A DNA stretch of 64,000 nt. Source: CBFHMJ01 sp965656875. Its GTDB lineage: Bacteria; Pseudomonadota; Gammaproteobacteria; Enterobacterales; Alteromonadaceae. The stretch covers positions 124,001-188,000 of the forward strand of contig CBFHMJ010000041.1 of the NCBI GenBank assembly GCA_965656875.1. Direction: 5' to 3'. The notes beneath the pieces are model-generated. The model ran no database searches, was not told the origin of the DNA, and worked only from the letters and a program-made list of their open reading frames with translations. A program made the position numbers and the translations under genes. Shown here piece by piece: positions 61,333 to 64,000 of the stretch (its first letter is position 1; each line of letters begins with the position of its first letter).

Positions 61333-64000
61333 ATGACTGATGCATTTGATCCGGGGCATCTGGACGCAATAGCGATAGAAGAAGAGCGGCGACAGACCCG
61401 GCCAATAGCCCTGGATATTGATGGCTCATTCAGTGGTCATACATTAAATGATGACTTTCTGCGTGTGACATCTTTTCAAGGCGATGAAAGTGTATCGCAG
61501 CCTTATCAGTTTAATCTGGAACTGAGAGCGAATGATTTGGATGTGCAGGATATTGATGCACAGGAATCACTGGTTGAGCTAATGGGGCCTGATTTGCTCG
61601 GATTATGGGCGCGAGTCAGAGTTGCTATGCCGTATACTGTGGATCGGTTTGAAGGGCCAGATCCATCTTTGCCTCCTTCCTGGGAAGATGCCACGCCATC
61701 TCGGTTTTTTCATGGCGTGATTAATGGTGTCACAATGGCCGCGCCGGGTATTTATAATCTGACTATCGCATCGCCGCTGATTATGCTGACTTTTCGGAAT
61801 CGGTATCACGTATTTCGTGATCATGATATGGAATCGCTGATTCGGGAGGTTTTAAAGCCTGAGACTGATCGTTACAAGCTGACATTGCAGTTCAAGCTGG
61901 AAGGGATTACGGCGAATCGGGTGCAGGACTGGTTGCAGGCCGGAGAAAATGATCTCGCTTTTCTGCAACGTGTGATGGCAAAAGCATCTATCCACTTTTA
62001 CGCAATACATGAACAAAATCAGCTAACGCTGGTGTTCTCCAATCAGACAACCACCTCACAAGAAGTCGCCATTCCGGGCGCGAGTCAGACACCGCTGGCG
62101 CTACGATACAGCTATACCGATTTAAAAGCGGTTGGTGCGCAGCAAAGTGATTTGTTCATGGAGTTGCGTTATCAACTAAAAATGACGCCGCAAACAGCTC
62201 GTTCCGTGTTAACCCGAACAGAGGCACAATGGGAGAGCAATAAAGTCGCGGGCTTTATCAGTTACGATGAAAAACCGACCGGCGAAGCGACGGACTCTAA
62301 TTTTCTGCATCATCGTTATTATGCTTACGGCACGAATGACGAAGAGTCCAAACAGCAGCTCACCCGTATTTACCAACAGATGGACACAGACGAAAGTTCG
62401 ATTTCTGGTGTGTCTACCTCGCCATTATTAAGCCCGGGTTATACCTTCGAGTTAACTCAGGCGGCTAATATCAATAATCAGATGGGTAATCTGATGCGCA
62501 CCCAGTTCAGCGGCAAAGTGTTTGTCGTTACCCGGGTATCACATAAAGTGACCGATGGTGAAGCGTATTCCGGACAAATTGAAGCGACGGAAGTCGTGGA
62601 TTCAGGGAATTACGAAGGCACGATGATCACGCCATTCAGTATGGATGACACGCATCAGGGCAGTGTGATTGCACAAGTTGTTGAATCGGTTGCACCGAAA
62701 GGCTGGCGTTATCGAGAGAAGAATAACTTTCAGGTTGAATCCAGTACGTATCAGTTTGATGACAATGTAGAACATGAAAAAGGTTGTCTGGTGCGTTTTG
62801 CTACGGCCTCAGGTGATGAAGATGTGTTCTGGGTGCGGTTATCGGCTCAAATGCAGACTGCGCCTGAAGTCAATGCAATGGTGTTGATCTCCCGTAGTAA
62901 TGACGAGAGTGAATTACCGGAAATTAGCAGTGTGCTGGCATCTCATGGCTCTAAAACCATCCAACCAGCTGACCGTCGCAAAGAGTCATGGACGGCAAAT
63001 ACCAGTTGGGGTAGCAATTATTCCACCAGTTATGGCGACAGCATTGGGATGCGGTTTGGTTATTTTTCACCAGTTGATTTCAACGGTGCGAAACAGATTG
63101 TTGAAAGTGCTTACGACAATCCGGACATGTTGTCAGGTAACTATAAGGACAGTAGTTACAACATTGGCGGCTCGTATGGTTTTTCTGAAAGTGACAATGG
63201 GGCTGATGGCGTACTGAGTGCCAGCGTGTCTCAGGGCAGTAATTACAACGAGAATCATGGCTTAATTAGTTATGGTTACAGTGATATTGGCACCAGTCAG
63301 AATTATTCCCAGGTAGGTAAAAGTGTCAGTAAATCAGTGATTGGCGATTATTCAGGGGAGGTGGATAAAGCGGCGCCGAGTTTTGTGAATGGCAACGTGC
63401 CGGACCAGTCCATTATCGATCTGGCTGATGAGCTGGTGGATGGTGATACCTACAGTGAAAATACTATTCGTAACCGTACCATTAATTTATCCGGTATTGG
63501 CACGGATGCGCCAACCTGGACGGACCCTTCGGCCACGGTGTTCTCTAACTCTGAAACGTTGGGCGACACGGTAAGTTTATCTAAGACCACTGGCGATACT
63601 AATACGACCAATCAAACCACAGGTAATAACACGCATAAAAACACGATGCAGGGGAATACAACCAGCAATTCAACGACCCTCGGCAACAACGACAATACTA
63701 ATATTCAATTAGGTAACAACACATCTCAATCGATCCAGATTGGTAATACCACCAGTAGTAATCTGCAAATAGGCAATACGACGGGCAGTAATACGACAAT
63801 TGGTGATACCACTAACACCCAGATGCAGATCGGCAAATCAACATCTACATCCACTCATATTGGTGATTCAAAAAATACCAGTACTACCGTTGGCGACACC
63901 AAAAACAGTACGACGGTGACGGGTGACAAAAATGAATCATCTACCGTGACGGGTGATTCCGATGTGAATTCATCGAATGTTGGGATCAACAACCAGGTAT
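61333..64000 (+). CDS. vgrG: Type VI spike protein VgrG (TssI), 3' truncated by the window
   Basis: At least 889 residues with no stop before the end. GGCGGG lies five bases before ATG 61333. The N-terminal half is the gp27-like VgrG domain (LRVTSFQGDESVSQPYQFNL, FFHGVINGVT, TFRNRYHVFRDHDMESLI, LIREVLKP). From about residue 436 comes the gp5-like OB region (GSVIAQVVESVAPKGWRYREK, FWVRLSAQMQTAPE) and the Gly/Ser/Asn-rich segment containing TSWGSNYSTSYGDSIGMRFGYFSP. From 63562 the chain becomes a run of 10-residue repeats. VgrG trimers form the tip of the T6SS and carry effectors. Its separation from the structural operon by three minus-strand genes suggests a distinct transcript. Confidence 0.92.
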   Translation, partial: MTDAFDPGHLDAIAIEEERRQTRPIALDIDGSFSGHTLNDDFLRVTSFQGDESVSQPYQFNLELRANDLDVQDIDAQESLVELMGPDLLGLWARVRVAMPYTVDRFEGPDPSLPPSWEDATPSRFFHGVINGVTMAAPGIYNLTIASPLIMLTFRNRYHVFRDHDMESLIREVLKPETDRYKLTLQFKLEGITANRVQDWLQAGENDLAFLQRVMAKASIHFYAIHEQNQLTLVFSNQTTTSQEVAIPGASQTPLALRYSYTDLKAVGAQQSDLFMELRYQLKMTPQTARSVLTRTEAQWESNKVAGFISYDEKPTGEATDSNFLHHRYYAYGTNDEESKQQLTRIYQQMDTDESSISGVSTSPLLSPGYTFELTQAANINNQMGNLMRTQFSGKVFVVTRVSHKVTDGEAYSGQIEATEVVDSGNYEGTMITPFSMDDTHQGSVIAQVVESVAPKGWRYREKNNFQVESSTYQFDDNVEHEKGCLVRFATASGDEDVFWVRLSAQMQTAPEVNAMVLISRSNDESELPEISSVLASHGSKTIQPADRRKESWTANTSWGSNYSTSYGDSIGMRFGYFSPVDFNGAKQIVESAYDNPDMLSGNYKDSSYNIGGSYGFSESDNGADGVLSASVSQGSNYNENHGLISYGYSDIGTSQNYSQVGKSVSKSVIGDYSGEVDKAAPSFVNGNVPDQSIIDLADELVDGDTYSENTIRNRTINLSGIGTDAPTWTDPSATVFSNSETLGDTVSLSKTTGDTNTTNQTTGNNTHKNTMQGNTTSNSTTLGNNDNTNIQLGNNTSQSIQIGNTTSSNLQIGNTTGSNTTIGDTTNTQMQIGKSTSTSTHIGDSKNTSTTVGDTKNSTTVTGDKNESSTVTGDSDVNSSNVGINNQV
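63562..63981 (+). repeat. Fourteen tandem 10-residue repeats in VgrG (30-bp period)
   Basis: Successive units begin GDTVSLSKTT, GDTNTTNQTT, GNNTHKNTMQ, GNTTSNSTTL, and so on to GDSDVNSSNV, then a fifteenth starts at 63982 (GINNQ). Consensus G-[N/D]-x-T-x5-[I/V/L/T]. Every unit is exactly 30 bp, but the DNA has diverged, so selection acts on the protein. A beta-helical spike extension is the likely structure. Confidence 0.9.

Noticed and set aside
63562..63981. CRISPR-like 30-bp periodicity
   Set aside because: The period is inside an open reading frame and the DNA units differ; the repetition is at protein level (10 residues), with no spacers.

Overview
The window reads as chromosome of a motile, Gram-negative gammaproteobacterium, probably marine and near Oceanospirillales or Pseudomonas-like lineages. 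This is an inference. It rests on the Pseudomonas-type chemotaxis/stator gene order, outer-membrane lipid and polysaccharide export genes, a LexA-boxed yebG, and a Proteobacterial-type type VI secretion system (T6SS). No tRNA, rRNA, CRISPR array or insertion sequence was recognised. Genes are dense and base composition looks fairly even.

Layout. (1) 1-7.25 kb: end of a flagellar/chemotaxis locus: cheB (5' end cut off), motC, motD, a ParA-type ATPase, a ParP-like CheW-domain protein, cheW and a DUF2802 protein. On the other strand follow an orphan FlhB C-terminal domain and a FliK-type hook-length protein. (2) 7.4-9.7 kb: mlaA and a POT-family peptide transporter, convergent on a shared hairpin. 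(3) 9.9-17.3 kb: a compact polysaccharide module (SLBB exporter, WecA-like initiating transferase, flippase, nitroreductase-fold protein, pyruvyl transferase). (4) 17.3-28 kb: a TetR regulator with two palindromic operator-like sites in front of an operon encoding a beta-propeller/di-haem lipoprotein, a small membrane protein, a membrane-anchored GyrI-like domain, a fatty-acid-hydroxylase-superfamily enzyme and a Rieske oxygenase. Then come an S51 peptidase, a small secreted protein, a fatty-acid desaturase and a lipoprotein.

(5) 28.4-39.3 kb: the most intriguing region. Eleven tightly packed co-directional genes encode a phytol/dolichol-kinase-like CTP enzyme, a GNAT-like protein, an E1(ThiF)-nitroreductase fusion, an NmrA-like reductase and a MetX-like acyltransferase. 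They continue with a HAD phosphatase, a 2-oxoglutarate oxygenase, an alpha/beta hydrolase, a PAP2 protein, a Tam41-like nucleotidyltransferase and a UPF0104 flippase-like protein. The combination of CTP/CDP chemistry, phosphatases, tailoring enzymes and a membrane translocase suggests an uncharacterised lipid or lipid-linked metabolite pathway. (6) 39.4-40.3 kb: a small winged-helix regulator and a membrane protein preceded by three near-identical 19-bp palindromes.

(7) 40.8-56.9 kb: a T6SS locus in the order small wHTH-like protein, TssB-TssC fusion, Hcp, TssE, TssF, TssG, TssJ, TssK, TssL, TssM, TssA, GNAT-domain protein. The two sheath subunits are one polypeptide, the TssM P-loop is degenerate, and no ClpV gene is in the window. 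(8) 57.4-60.6 kb, minus strand: yebG with a LexA box, a methyl-accepting chemotaxis protein and a di-haem cytochrome c peroxidase. (9) 61.3 kb to the end: a vgrG running off the window, whose C-terminal part is a run of perfect 10-residue repeats. A 12-codon ORF with a strong ribosome-binding site lies between the peroxidase and vgrG.
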